64,000 nt of DNA from Pseudomonas sp. 8AS (GTDB lineage Bacteria; Pseudomonadota; Gammaproteobacteria; Pseudomonadales; Pseudomonadaceae). Numbering within the stretch: the stretch's first letter is position 1; each line of letters begins with the position of its first letter. The stretch spans positions 372,001 to 436,000 of the forward strand of contig NZ_LR733406.1 of the NCBI RefSeq assembly GCF_902506505.1, written 5' to 3'. The notes beneath the pieces were generated by a model that worked only from the letters and a program-made list of their open reading frames with translations, searched no databases and was not told where the DNA came from. The position numbers were made by a program, and so were the translations under genes. Shown piece after piece: positions 43,208 through 52,010 of this stretch.

Positions 43208-46087
43208 ATGACCACCCCCGTTACAGGATCGACGGCAGCCCTGTCGCTCGATGATGCGCGCGCCATTCGCCAGCAGTTCGCCAGTGAAATTGCGGCCGAA
43301 CAGACACGCCTGCTCTATCAGGGCTCCCAGGTGCCCACCCTGTTCATGCTGCTCAACGCGCTGGTCTGTGCCGGCCTGCTGTGGGGCGGCGAGCAGACCC
43401 TGCTGCTGGCCGGCTGGCTGGTCTGGGTAGTGCTGCTGGCGGTGCTGCGCCTGATCCAGATGGCTTCCTTCAATGGCGCCTCGCCTGCGCGCCAGGCCAG
43501 CCCGCAGTGGCGGCAGATGTTTTTGCTCGGGGCCGGGCTGTCCGGCCTGACCCTGGCGTTTGCCGCCGTGGTGCTGGTGCCGGGCGACCGCTTTCTGCTG
43601 CAGGCGCTGGTCTACGGCCTGATTGCCGCCGCCATTCTGTTCGCCAGTGTCGCCTATGCCGTCAGCCGTTCGGCTTTCCTGGTGTTCGCCCTGCCGTGCC
43701 TGCTGCCGTTCATCGCCTACACCCTGCTGAGTGCGCAGCCGCGGCTGCAGGCTTGGGGCGCGCTGGGCCTGCTGCTGTTGCTGAGCCTGTGCGTGGTGGC
43801 CTGGCAGGTCAATCGTCTGGTCCAGCGCAGCCTGTTGCAGCGCTTCCAGAACCAGGCGCTGATCAGCGGCCTGGAGCTGGCCCGCGCGAGTGCCGAGGGG
43901 CTCAACCAGGAGCTGGCCCGCGAAGTGGAACAGCGCCGTCGCGCCGAGCGCGAGCTGCGCCAGGCCCACGACGAGCTGGAAATCCGCGTGGCCCAGCGCA
44001 CCCTGGAGCTGGACGATGCCAGCCATGCCCTGGGCAAGAGCGAGGCGCGCCTGGCCCTGGCCCTGGAGGCCAGCGAGCTGGGCCTGTGGGACTGGGACCT
44101 GCAGACCGACCAGGTGCACCACAGCCACCTGGAAAGCATCTTCGGCATCAGCCAGGAGCAGGTGAAGGGCGTGCTCAGCCACCTCAAGCCGCGCCTGCAC
44201 CCGGACGACCTGCCGCTGCTGCGCCGGGCCCTGGTCGAGCACCTCAAGGGCCGTACCGACGGCTACTGCGTGGAATACCGCGTGCGCCATGCCGACGGCC
44301 GCTGGCGCTGGGTCGAGGACCGCGGCCGGGCGGTGGAGCGCGACGCGCAGGGCCAGGTGCTGCGCATGCTCGGCACCCGCCGCGACATCACCGGGCGCCG
44401 GCTGCGCGACGAGCAGCAGCGCCTGGCCGCCACGGTATTCGAGGCGACCAGCGAAGGCATCGTCATCCTCGATGCCGACTACCTGCTGCTGTCGGTCAAC
44501 CAGGCGTTCAGCCAGGTCACCGGCTACCGCAAGGACGAGGTGCTCGGGCGCAGCGTGGCGACCCTGATCAGCAGCCGCGACGCGCGCCGCCAGTACCAGC
44601 TGATCCGCCAGGAGCTGGAGCTGCACGGCTGCTGGCGCGGCGAGCTGATCGAGACGCGCAAGAACGGCGAGCTGTACCCGCAGTGGCTGCAGCTCAACGT
44701 GGTGCGCGATACGCGCGGCCAGGTCAGCCATATCGTCGGCTTCTTCTCCGACCTGTCGTCGCGGCGGCAGACCGAGGAGCGCCTGCGCTACCTGTCGCAC
44801 TACGACGAGCTGACCGGCCTGGCCAACCGCACGCTGTTCCGCGAGCGCCTGCACGAGGCCGGCGAGCGCGCGCGGCAGAGCGGGCGCAGCCTGGCCATGC
44901 TGCATATCGACCTGGACCGCTTCAAGCTGCTCAACGACAGCCTCGGCCATGAAGTGGCCGACCAGCTGCTGCGGCAGATGGCGCGGCGCCTGACCCAGGC
45001 CGCGTCGGAGGCCAACACCATCGCGCGGCTGTCCGGCGACGAGTTCGCCATCCTGCTCGACGATTTCGGCAGCCTGTCGATCCTGGCGCGCACCGCCAGC
45101 CGCCTGCTCAGCAAGCTGCGCACGCCGATGGATGTCGGCGGCCACGAGCTGGTGCTCAGCGCCTCCATCGGCATCAGCCTGCTGCCGGACAACGCGCGGG
45201 AAATCTCCGCGCTGATCAGCCAGGCCAACATGGCCGTGCAGCATGCCAAGCACCTGGGCGGCAACACCTTCCAGTTCTACACCGACAACCTGCAGGCCTG
45301 CACCCTGGAGCGCCTGCAGCTGGAGAACCAGCTGCGCAAGGCGATCAGCGACGGCCAGCTGGAGGTGTTCTACCAGCCCAAGCTGTGCCTGGCCGACGAC
45401 AGCCTCAACGCCGCCGAGGCGCTGGTGCGCTGGCGCCACCCGCAGCTGGGCCTTGTGCCGCCGAGCGACTTCATCCCGCTGGCCGAGGAAACCGGGCTGA
45501 TCGCGCCGATCGGCGAGTTCGTCCTGCGCCAGGCCTGCCTGCAGGCGCGTGAATGGCAGCGCCAGGGCCTGGTCGATCTGCGCGTGTCGGTAAACCTGTC
45601 GGTGCACCAGCTGCGCCAAGGCAACCTGGTCGGCCTGGTGCATCAGGTGCTCGACGAAACCGGCCTGCCGTCGCGCCTGCTGGAGCTGGAGCTGACCGAG
45701 AGCCACCTGCTGGACAACGTGGAGAACGTCATCAGCACCTTCCAGCAGCTGCGCGATTTCGGCGTCAAGCTGGCGATCGACGACTTCGGCACCGGCTATT
45801 CCTCGCTCAGCTACCTCAAGCGCTTCCCGGTGGATTACGTGAAGATCGACCAGACCTTCGTCCGCGACCTGTCGGTCGGTGGCGAGGACGCGGCGATCAC
45901 CCGGGCGATCATCGCCATGGCCCACGGCCTGGAGCTCAAGGTGGTCGCCGAGGGCGTGGAAACCCAGGCGCAGATGGATTTCCTCAAGGCCCAGCGCTGC
46001 GACGAGATCCAGGGCTTCCTGATCAGCCCGCCGCTGCCGGCCGAGCAGTTCGCCGAGCTGCTGCGCGCCCATGCGGCGATCTGCTGA
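43208..46087 (+). CDS. Membrane GGDEF-EAL c-di-GMP enzyme with PAS domains
   Basis: A 959-residue protein. Residues about 50-205 hold six or so membrane spans, then a coiled coil ([20 protein letters not shown]), two PAS domains (about 275-400 and 410-520, the second with [22 protein letters not shown]), a diguanylate cyclase domain with motif SGDEF near 609 and an EAL domain with EALVRW near 736, [13 protein letters not shown] near 857 and VVAEGVET. The first G of GGDEF is Ser, a variant tolerated in some active cyclases. The phosphodiesterase residues look complete. Start at 43208 gives a compact N-terminus; an upstream frame begins inside the uvrD promoter. Confidence 0.92.
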   Translation: MTTPVTGSTAALSLDDARAIRQQFASEIAAEQTRLLYQGSQVPTLFMLLNALVCAGLLWGGEQTLLLAGWLVWVVLLAVLRLIQMASFNGASPARQASPQWRQMFLLGAGLSGLTLAFAAVVLVPGDRFLLQALVYGLIAAAILFASVAYAVSRSAFLVFALPCLLPFIAYTLLSAQPRLQAWGALGLLLLLSLCVVAWQVNRLVQRSLLQRFQNQALISGLELARASAEGLNQELAREVEQRRRAERELRQAHDELEIRVAQRTLELDDASHALGKSEARLALALEASELGLWDWDLQTDQVHHSHLESIFGISQEQVKGVLSHLKPRLHPDDLPLLRRALVEHLKGRTDGYCVEYRVRHADGRWRWVEDRGRAVERDAQGQVLRMLGTRRDITGRRLRDEQQRLAATVFEATSEGIVILDADYLLLSVNQAFSQVTGYRKDEVLGRSVATLISSRDARRQYQLIRQELELHGCWRGELIETRKNGELYPQWLQLNVVRDTRGQVSHIVGFFSDLSSRRQTEERLRYLSHYDELTGLANRTLFRERLHEAGERARQSGRSLAMLHIDLDRFKLLNDSLGHEVADQLLRQMARRLTQAASEANTIARLSGDEFAILLDDFGSLSILARTASRLLSKLRTPMDVGGHELVLSASIGISLLPDNAREISALISQANMAVQHAKHLGGNTFQFYTDNLQACTLERLQLENQLRKAISDGQLEVFYQPKLCLADDSLNAAEALVRWRHPQLGLVPPSDFIPLAEETGLIAPIGEFVLRQACLQAREWQRQGLVDLRVSVNLSVHQLRQGNLVGLVHQVLDETGLPSRLLELELTESHLLDNVENVISTFQQLRDFGVKLAIDDFGTGYSSLSYLKRFPVDYVKIDQTFVRDLSVGGEDAAITRAIIAMAHGLELKVVAEGVETQAQMDFLKAQRCDEIQGFLISPPLPAEQFAELLRAHAAIC

Positions 46088-46093
46088 ACCGGC

Positions 46094-46714
46094 TCAGCTG
46101 TCCCAGCGTTCTTCGCTGTAGGAGAACACCGGCAGCGACCAGGACCAGCGGATCGCCGCCAGGCGCACGCTGAGGCCGAAGACGAAGGACGCCAGCAGGT
46201 TGAGGTCCTCGGCCACGCCGAGGTGGCGCAGGCCCAGGTAGAGCAGGGCGACCAGCAGCGAGACGCTGGCGTACAGCTCCTTGCGCAGCACCATCGGCGT
46301 GCGGTTGCACAGGATGTCGCGCAGGATGCCGCCGAAGATGCCGGTGATGATCCCGGCCATCACCACCACCGGCAGCGAATAACCCAGGCGCAGGGCGACG
46401 TTGCAGCCGATCACCGTGAAGGCGATCAGGCCCATGGCGTCGAGCAGCAGGAACAGCCGGTGCAGGTGGTGCATGAAGCGCGCGACCAGCATGGTCGACA
46501 GGCCGGCGCACACGGTCAGGTAGATGTAGGCGGGGTGTTGCGTCCAGCTCACCGGGAAGTTGCCGAGCAGCATGTCGCGCACGGTGCCGCCGCCCAGGGC
46601 GGTGATGAAGGCGATCAGGCTGACGCCGAACAGGTCCATGTTGCGGCGCCCGGCGGCAAGTGCCCCGGACATGGCTTCGGCGGTAATGGCAATCAGATAG
46701 GCATAGGTCAGCAC
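46094..46714 (-). CDS. TRIC / UPF0126 family membrane channel protein
   Basis: A 206-residue protein with seven hydrophobic segments and two GGGxxRD signatures, FITALGGGTVRDMLLG and GIFGGILRDILCN, diagnostic of the duplicated UPF0126 (YicG/TRIC) fold. Prokaryotic TRIC proteins are cation channels; the glycine riboswitch in front of this copy suggests a role tied to glycine levels, perhaps transport. The GTG start at 46714 follows AGGA at seven bases. Convergent with the GGDEF-EAL gene. Confidence 0.88.
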   Translation of the reverse strand: MLTYAYLIAITAEAMSGALAAGRRNMDLFGVSLIAFITALGGGTVRDMLLGNFPVSWTQHPAYIYLTVCAGLSTMLVARFMHHLHRLFLLLDAMGLIAFTVIGCNVALRLGYSLPVVVMAGIITGIFGGILRDILCNRTPMVLRKELYASVSLLVALLYLGLRHLGVAEDLNLLASFVFGLSVRLAAIRWSWSLPVFSYSEERWDS

Positions 46715-46737
46715 ACAGAATTCCTGCGTCAGGTGCC

Positions 46738-46915
46738 TCTCCCCCTGTCCTGTGTACCTGAGAGTTTGTGCGGCGCTGGGCCGCTTGCCCCTTCGGTGGG
46801 TTGCCTGGGCAACCGCTCTCCAGTCGGCTGGTATGGAATCCGCAGTTCTGAGCCTGAGCGATTATGGGAGTTTGCGCCTTCGGCGGAGGGCCCGGGGCCC
46901 CCACTCTCCTGCGGG
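46738..46915 (-). ncRNA. Tandem glycine riboswitch
   Basis: Read on the minus strand, two glycine aptamers follow each other. The first (about 46915-46837) has GGAGAGTGGGGG, CCGAAGGCGCAAACTCCC and CAGGCTCAGAACTG. The second (about 46833-46738) has TGGAGAGCGG, ACCGAAGGGGCAAGCGGCC, AAACTCTCAGGTACACAGGACAGGG. These are the conserved glycine (gcvT) aptamer words in the right order. It ends about 25 bases before the TRIC start codon and so controls that gene. The flanking 46916-47012 shows no further structure. Confidence 0.93.
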
Positions 46916-47012
46916 GCGCGGATTATAGGGGCTGCGCCGGCGCTTGTCGCCCAGACCTTTGGCCAGCCGCGCCGCCCCGTAAGAGCGGCTTCGGCCGTGC
47001 GCCGGCATGGCC

Positions 47013-48341
47013 TCAGTCGAGATGGCGCATCAGCAGGGCATAACGTGGGTCGATCTGCGCCGGCAGCGGCAGGTAGAGGATGTGGCCGTCGCCGGGGGCC
47101 ACGTCCACCGCCTCGCCATTGGCCTTCTCCAGGTGCTCCAGGGTGAAGCTGATGTTGCCCTCCGGGGTCATCAGCTCCAGGCGGTCGCCGATGCCGAAGC
47201 GGTTCTTCACCTTGACCTCGGCCAGCGCGCCGCGGCGCTCGCCGGTCAGCTCGCCGACGAACTGCTGGCGCTCGGAGAACGAGTTGCCGCGCTGGTAGTT
47301 CTGGTACTCGTCATGCACATGGCGGCGCAGGAAGCCCTCGGTGTAACCGCGGTTGGCCAGGGACTCCAGGTCGTCCATCAGGCGGCGGTCGAACGGCCGC
47401 CCGGCCACCGCGTCGTCGATCGCCTGGCGATACACCTGGGCGGTGCGCGCCACGTAGTAGTGGCTCTTGGTGCGGCCCTCGATCTTCAGCGAATGCACGC
47501 CCAGCTGCACCAGGCGCTCGACGTGCTGCACGGCGCGCAGATCCTTGGAGTTCATGATGTAGGTGCCGTGCTCGTCCTCGAAGGCCTCCATCAGCTCGCC
47601 GGGGCGGCTGCTGTCTTCGAGCAGGAACAGCTGTTCGGTGCTCGGCCCGGCACCCAGGGTTGGCGCCGCCTGGGCGCTGCCGCAGCGCACGATCTCGCCC
47701 AGCTCGTTCTGCTCGCCCTCGTGGGCCTGGTACTGCCAGCGGCAGGCATTGGTGCAACTGCCCTGGTTGGGGTCACGCTTGTTGATGTAGCCGGACAGCA
47801 GGCAGCGCCCGGAATAGGCCATGCACAGGGCGCCGTGGACGAATACTTCCAGCTCCATGTCGGGCACCTGCTGGCGGATTTCGCCGATCTCCTCCAGCGA
47901 CAGCTCGCGCGACAGGATCACCCGGCTCAGCCCCTGGCGGCGCCAGAACTCCACGCTGGCCCAGTTCACCGCGTTGGCCTGCACCGACAGGTGGATCGGC
48001 ATCTGCGGGAAGTGCTCGCGCACCAGCATGATCAACCCCGGATCGGACATGATCAGCGCATCCGGGCCCATCGCCACCACTGGTTCGAGGTCCTTGAGGA
48101 AGGTCTTCAGCTTGGCGTTGTGCGGCGCGATATTGACCACCACGTAGAACTGCTTGCCCTGGGCATGGGCCTCGTCAATGCCGATGGCCAGGTTGGCGTG
48201 GTCGAACTCGTTGTTGCGCACGCGCAGGCTGTAGCGCGGCTGCCCGGCATACACCGCATCGGCGCCATAGGCGAAGGCATAGCGCATGGCCTTGAGGGTG
48301 CCGGCGGGGCAGAGCAGTTCGGGTTTGGCAAGTGTGGGCAT
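47013..48341 (-). CDS. trhP: tRNA U34 hydroxylase TrhP (YegQ, U32 family)
   Basis: A 442-residue U32-family protein that, as E. coli TrhP/YegQ, makes 5-hydroxyuridine at the tRNA wobble position with prephenate as source. Landmarks are PELLCPAGTLKAMRYAFAYGADAVYAG near the start, ELEVFVHGALCMAYSGRCLLSGY with iron-sulfur-type Cys, RDPNQGSCTNACRWQY, and HSLKIEGRTKSHYYVA. The C-terminal beta-domain ends at LLMRHLD. The 220-base gap up to the RAYT element shows nothing recognisable. Confidence 0.93.
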   Translation of the reverse strand: MPTLAKPELLCPAGTLKAMRYAFAYGADAVYAGQPRYSLRVRNNEFDHANLAIGIDEAHAQGKQFYVVVNIAPHNAKLKTFLKDLEPVVAMGPDALIMSDPGLIMLVREHFPQMPIHLSVQANAVNWASVEFWRRQGLSRVILSRELSLEEIGEIRQQVPDMELEVFVHGALCMAYSGRCLLSGYINKRDPNQGSCTNACRWQYQAHEGEQNELGEIVRCGSAQAAPTLGAGPSTEQLFLLEDSSRPGELMEAFEDEHGTYIMNSKDLRAVQHVERLVQLGVHSLKIEGRTKSHYYVARTAQVYRQAIDDAVAGRPFDRRLMDDLESLANRGYTEGFLRRHVHDEYQNYQRGNSFSERQQFVGELTGERRGALAEVKVKNRFGIGDRLELMTPEGNISFTLEHLEKANGEAVDVAPGDGHILYLPLPAQIDPRYALLMRHLD

Positions 48342-48561
48342 GGCGGTAATCGACGGCTGTTGAAACGGCCGTCGATTCTAGGGCGGTGTGGGGCGCGGGG
48401 TATTGATGTGGGTCTATGGCCTGGGTGCGGGGCTCGGTAGCGGCCGGCTCCGCTCCTGTGGCTCAGGGATAGTTTCCCGCGACGAATCCGACGCCCCGTT
48501 TCAACCTGTCGCAACAGGCATTTCGGCGGGCTCCGCGAGTCTGAATCAGGTGCAACGGAGG

Positions 48562-49355
48562 AAAAAGGGGACAGATTTATTTTTCAACATCTAACTTCGG
48601 CCTACCCTGACCTCTCTGCTCAATTCGCAGGCCTGTAATCTGTTCGATCTCATCGATAAATCGGCTGCTGCCCGTTAATTGCCCGCGCTGTAGTGCCTCT
48701 CGAATCAGACTGGTTTCCTCTAAAGAAACAGCCTGTTTGACATAAGATTCGTAACGCTCACGCCGCTCCACCTGATCACGGCCCAACGCCAGAAAACAGG
48801 GATCTGCATCCAGCCATTCATGGCTGGAACCCATGCCCAAACGTTCGCGGTAACTGGACCATGGATAGTCACCTGCCTCTGCAGTCATGCGGGCACGCAC
48901 CGGGTTGAGTTCGATATAGCGGGAGCAGGCGAGCAGGTAAATGTCGGTTTGCACGACACTGGACTTGTAGCGACTTTCCCAAAGCGTCCCGCTGCGCCCC
49001 TCCAGACGATTGCGATAGCGTGTGGTCCTTGCTGCCAGGGCCTTCATCAATTGCCCAAGCCCGGCCACCAAGTCACCCGGAGCCAGTAGCAGGTGAACAT
49101 GATTGGTCATCAGGCAGTAGGCATAGACCTTTACGCCGAATACATCCTTGAGCTCACGAAGATCACTCAGGTAGCGCTGGTAGTCATCTTCCGCCGCAAA
49201 TACCACCTGCCGATTGTGTCCACGCTGCACCACATGATGCGGATAGTTCGGCAACACAATACGCCCCATCCTTGGCATGTCTTTCCCTCCATCCATGGAA
49301 GACATCAGCTTAGTCGACCATAAATATAGTCAGAAAATAAATCTGTCCCCTTTTT
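48562..49355. mobile_element. RAYT transposase element, copy 1 (794 bp)
   Basis: The element is bounded by a perfect 22-base inverted repeat that starts AAAAAGGGGACAGATTTATT at the left and ends in the complement TGTCCCCTTTTT at 49355. It contains one RAYT-type transposase gene on the minus strand. A second copy of the same length lies at 50233-51026. No clear target duplication was found. A pyrimidine-rich tail (49356-49381) repeats the words TCCCCTTTTT and CCTC. Confidence 0.85.
48577..49305 (-). CDS. REP-associated tyrosine transposase (RAYT), copy 1
   Basis: A 242-residue Y1/HUH-type transposase of the RAYT family: NYPHHVVQRGHNRQVVF near 20-36, the metal-binding HUH-like NHVHLLL around 68-74 and a catalytic-tyrosine region KSSVVQTDIYLLACSRYIELNPVRA around 114-138. 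RAYTs are linked to REP dispersal. Compared with copy 2, differences are confined mostly to the C-terminal third (for example GMGSSHEW here, DMGCNSDW there). Confidence 0.88.
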   Translation of the reverse strand: MSSMDGGKDMPRMGRIVLPNYPHHVVQRGHNRQVVFAAEDDYQRYLSDLRELKDVFGVKVYAYCLMTNHVHLLLAPGDLVAGLGQLMKALAARTTRYRNRLEGRSGTLWESRYKSSVVQTDIYLLACSRYIELNPVRARMTAEAGDYPWSSYRERLGMGSSHEWLDADPCFLALGRDQVERRERYESYVKQAVSLEETSLIREALQRGQLTGSSRFIDEIEQITGLRIEQRGQGRPKLDVEK

Positions 49356-49381
49356 CCTCGTCCCCTTTTTCCTCTTTTTCC

Positions 49382-49410
49382 TCGAGAAGGATTTGCAGGT
49401 CGTTGTTCAT
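49382..49410 (-). pseudogene. Truncated 5' end of a second copy of the membrane-protein gene
   Basis: Bases 49382-49413 are identical to the start region of the neighbouring gene (50175-50206), including ATG and about nine further codons for MNNDLQILL. The copy is then lost at the pyrimidine-rich edge of RAYT copy 1. Nothing of its remainder is visible on the far side of the element. This indicates a former tandem duplicate, destroyed by the element or by a deletion next to it. Confidence 0.75.
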
Positions 49411-49435
49411 GGTTGAACTGGCTGTTGCGTTGGAG

Positions 49436-50203
49436 TCAGTAAACTTCGATTTTTTCTTCTTGCCATTCCAGATGCGATAAATGGTTTTTCAGGAAGTCGA
49501 TGGCGGTGCTGAGTTTTTTCTTTCTGCAGTATATGAATAGGATGCCCTTGTCCATTTCCTGACGGTGAGTGTTGAAGTAGTCGAAGTGCAAGCCGATGAT
49601 TGAGCGCTGAGTGTAGATAGAAGCACGGTTGAATTTATCCCACTTGCAGTCCCGGTGGTGGTATTCGGTGTGCATGTCCTTAAAGCCCTTGGAGTTGGCC
49701 ATTGCCAGATAGACCAGCCCCATGCCGCCGGGGCCGGCCAGGGCGAGTATGAATGCGCTGGGGTCCAGGGCAATGAGGAAGACGACGACAATGGCCGAGA
49801 AGATGGCGAACCACTTCACGAACACCAGCAACGCCTGGGAAAGTTCCTTCCATTCGCATACCTCCATGCCAGCTTTGGTAAAGCGGTAGGCGAATTTAGT
49901 TTTTTGGTGGGTGGTTCCGTAAAGAGCAGCCAAGAAAACAGCGCAGGGGGGGAGGCTCCATGCAAATTTCCCAAGGGTGGAGAGGTCATTGTCGGTGTGT
50001 AGCATCAAATAAAATACTATGACCATGGCTATGGTCATGAAAGCAAACATGCCATTAGCAATGGTCGTGTTGTAGGGGCGGGCCCTAATACGCCATTCCA
50101 ATAAGGCGGGTTGATCTTCGTGTTTCCACTGGTGGTGTTGCGGGAGCTCGATAGGCTTGCTCCAGCGCAACAGGTCGAGAAGGATTTGCAGGTCGTTGTT
50201 CAT
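49436..50203 (-). CDS. Unknown membrane protein between two RAYT elements
   Basis: A 255-residue protein with two pairs of hydrophobic segments (about 49-88 and 125-172) and a soluble C-terminal part. No family is recognised. Lower GC than neighbouring core genes, similar to the LysM/Sel1-like operon upstream, from which it is separated by RAYT copy 2. A former tandem duplicate suggests the kind of amplification seen for immunity genes; that role is inference. Start at 50203 has no strong ribosome site. Confidence 0.65.
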   Translation of the reverse strand: MNNDLQILLDLLRWSKPIELPQHHQWKHEDQPALLEWRIRARPYNTTIANGMFAFMTIAMVIVFYLMLHTDNDLSTLGKFAWSLPPCAVFLAALYGTTHQKTKFAYRFTKAGMEVCEWKELSQALLVFVKWFAIFSAIVVVFLIALDPSAFILALAGPGGMGLVYLAMANSKGFKDMHTEYHHRDCKWDKFNRASIYTQRSIIGLHFDYFNTHRQEMDKGILFIYCRKKKLSTAIDFLKNHLSHLEWQEEKIEVY

Positions 50204-50232
50204 GGTCGTCTTAATAACTGGCTGCGGGCAGG

Positions 50233-51026
50233 AAAAAGGGGACAGATTTATTTTCCAGCATCTACCTTCGGCCTACCCTGACCTCTCTGCTCAATTCGCA
50301 GGCCTGTAACCCGTTCGATCTCATCGATAAATCGGCTGCTGCCCGTTAATTGCCCGCGCTGTAGTGCCTCTCGAATCAGACTGGTTTCCTCTAAAGAAGC
50401 AGCCTGCTTGACATAGGATTCGTAACGCTCACGCCGCTCCACCTGATCACGGCCCAACGCCAGAAAGCAGGGATCTGCATCCAGCCAATCACTGTTGCAA
50501 CCCATGTCCAAGCGTTCGCGGTAACTGGACCATGGATAGTCACCCGCCTCTGCAGTCATGCGGGCACGCACCGGGTTGAGCTCGATATAGCGGGAGCAGG
50601 CGAGCAGGTAAATGTCGGTTTGCACGACACTGGACTTGTAGCGGCTTTCCCAAAGCGTCCCGCTGCGCCCCTCCAGGCGATTGCGATAGCGTGTGGTCCT
50701 TGCTGCCAGGGCCTTCATCAATTGCCCAAGCCCGGCCACCAAGTCACCCGGAGCCAGTAGCAGGTGAACATGATTGGTCATCAGGCAGTAGGCATAGACC
50801 TTTACGCCGAATACATCCTTGAGCTCACGAAGATCACTCAGGTAGCGCTGGTAGTCATCTTCCGCCGCAAATACCACCTGCCGATTGTGTCCACGCTGCA
50901 CCACATGATGCGGATAGTTCGGCAACACAATACGCCCCATCCTTGGCATGTCTTTCCCTCCATCCATGGAAGACATCAGCTTAGTCGACCATAAATATAG
51001 TCAGAAAATAAATCTGTCCCCTTTTT
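50233..51026. mobile_element. RAYT transposase element, copy 2 (794 bp)
   Basis: Same length, same 22-base terminal inverted repeats and nearly the same sequence as copy 1. It lies 27 bases upstream of the intact membrane-protein gene and nine bases beyond the end of the first Sel1-like gene, so it splits what looks like one operon. High identity implies recent duplication or gene conversion. Confidence 0.85.
50248..50976 (-). CDS. REP-associated tyrosine transposase (RAYT), copy 2
   Basis: A 242-residue product, the same as copy 1 over the first 150 residues, with the NHVHLLL metal motif and the tyrosine region intact. Both copies therefore look functional. Changes between copies include GMGSSHEW versus DMGCNSDW, one residue in VKQA(V/A)SLEE, and the final residues. 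Confidence 0.88.
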   Translation of the reverse strand: MSSMDGGKDMPRMGRIVLPNYPHHVVQRGHNRQVVFAAEDDYQRYLSDLRELKDVFGVKVYAYCLMTNHVHLLLAPGDLVAGLGQLMKALAARTTRYRNRLEGRSGTLWESRYKSSVVQTDIYLLACSRYIELNPVRARMTAEAGDYPWSSYRERLDMGCNSDWLDADPCFLALGRDQVERRERYESYVKQAASLEETSLIREALQRGQLTGSSRFIDEIERVTGLRIEQRGQGRPKVDAGK

Positions 51027-51035
51027 CGCAAATAT

Positions 51036-52010
51036 TTAGAACCCCAGCTTTTCCGGAAAATAAGACAGTGGCGGGTGCGTATTTTTCCATTCATTGGCGA
51101 AAGCTTTGGCCTGTTGGATTTGTTCAGGTGTCATCTGCGCTGCAATTCTAGGTAATTCATCTTTAGCGAACGGGAGCATGTCTCCACCGCCGTCGAGCTC
51201 AAGTAGCAAGGACATTAGGCCATAGCTTTCGACGAGGTTTATTGGGAGCTCTAGAGGGTTGTTTGGGTCTGAAAGAAATAGCGCATAGTTAGAGAAGGAA
51301 ACAGTGTGGCCGGTTTCCGCTCCTTTTTTCAGCCAATACCTTGCGCCCTCTAAGTCACCCTTTTTATGTAATACCCCATAGTACCTTGTCGTACCTTTAG
51401 GGTCTCCGCCCTCTGCGGACTGCCTCAATAAGCTCTCTATTGCAGCATCCTTTTCCCAAGGGAATAAAAAGAATTTATCTCCTTGTGTATATTTTAATGC
51501 CAGCCAAAATTGACTGTGGGCATAACCGGCTGCGGCAGATTTTTCAAGCCACTCTAAATCGTTAGTGGCGTGGTACAGCAGATACATCGCTTCGCCGTCG
51601 CCTTTTTCAGCTAGCGGGGTTGCGGTCGCAAGTAGCTTCTGATGCCAATCTTCAGGTCTTTTTAGACCGTTAGGACAGTTACCCATGGCTATGCAAAGGT
51701 CGCTCTGCATAGAGCTCAATCTACGCATTGCATATAGGTCGCCTTGTTCGGCTGCAGCGGTATACCACTTGTGAGCCTCTGTCGTTGTATAGCGACTGGT
51801 ACGTCGTAGGTCTTCGGCTAAATAATATTGTGCCTCTTTGTCGCCTGCTTCAGCTGCAATGCGCAGTTCGTACTCTGGGTCTTTGTTCTGGTTGTAGAGC
51901 GTGATGCCGCGCTCTTTAGCTGCTTGTTGTTGCGATGTGAGCGGAGCGGAATGGACTGCTGCGCATACTAAAAATCCAGTCAGCACAGCAGCTATTTGTT
52001 TTATTGACAT
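51036..52010 (-). CDS. Exported Sel1/TPR-like repeat protein 1, probable immunity protein
   Basis: A 324-residue protein with a signal peptide (MSIKQIAAVLTGFLVCAAVHS) and Sel1-like helical repeats (EYELRIAAEAGDKEAQYYLAEDL, KWYTAAAEQGDLYAMRRL, EWLEKSAAAGYAHSQFWLALKY). Periplasmic Sel1-like proteins serve as immunity proteins for several envelope-acting T6SS toxins. Start overlaps the stop of its paralogue as TAATG. Together they lie just downstream of the LysM protein. The toxin match is inferred from position. Confidence 0.8.
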   Translation of the reverse strand: MSIKQIAAVLTGFLVCAAVHSAPLTSQQQAAKERGITLYNQNKDPEYELRIAAEAGDKEAQYYLAEDLRRTSRYTTTEAHKWYTAAAEQGDLYAMRRLSSMQSDLCIAMGNCPNGLKRPEDWHQKLLATATPLAEKGDGEAMYLLYHATNDLEWLEKSAAAGYAHSQFWLALKYTQGDKFFLFPWEKDAAIESLLRQSAEGGDPKGTTRYYGVLHKKGDLEGARYWLKKGAETGHTVSFSNYALFLSDPNNPLELPINLVESYGLMSLLLELDGGGDMLPFAKDELPRIAAQMTPEQIQQAKAFANEWKNTHPPLSYFPEKLGF

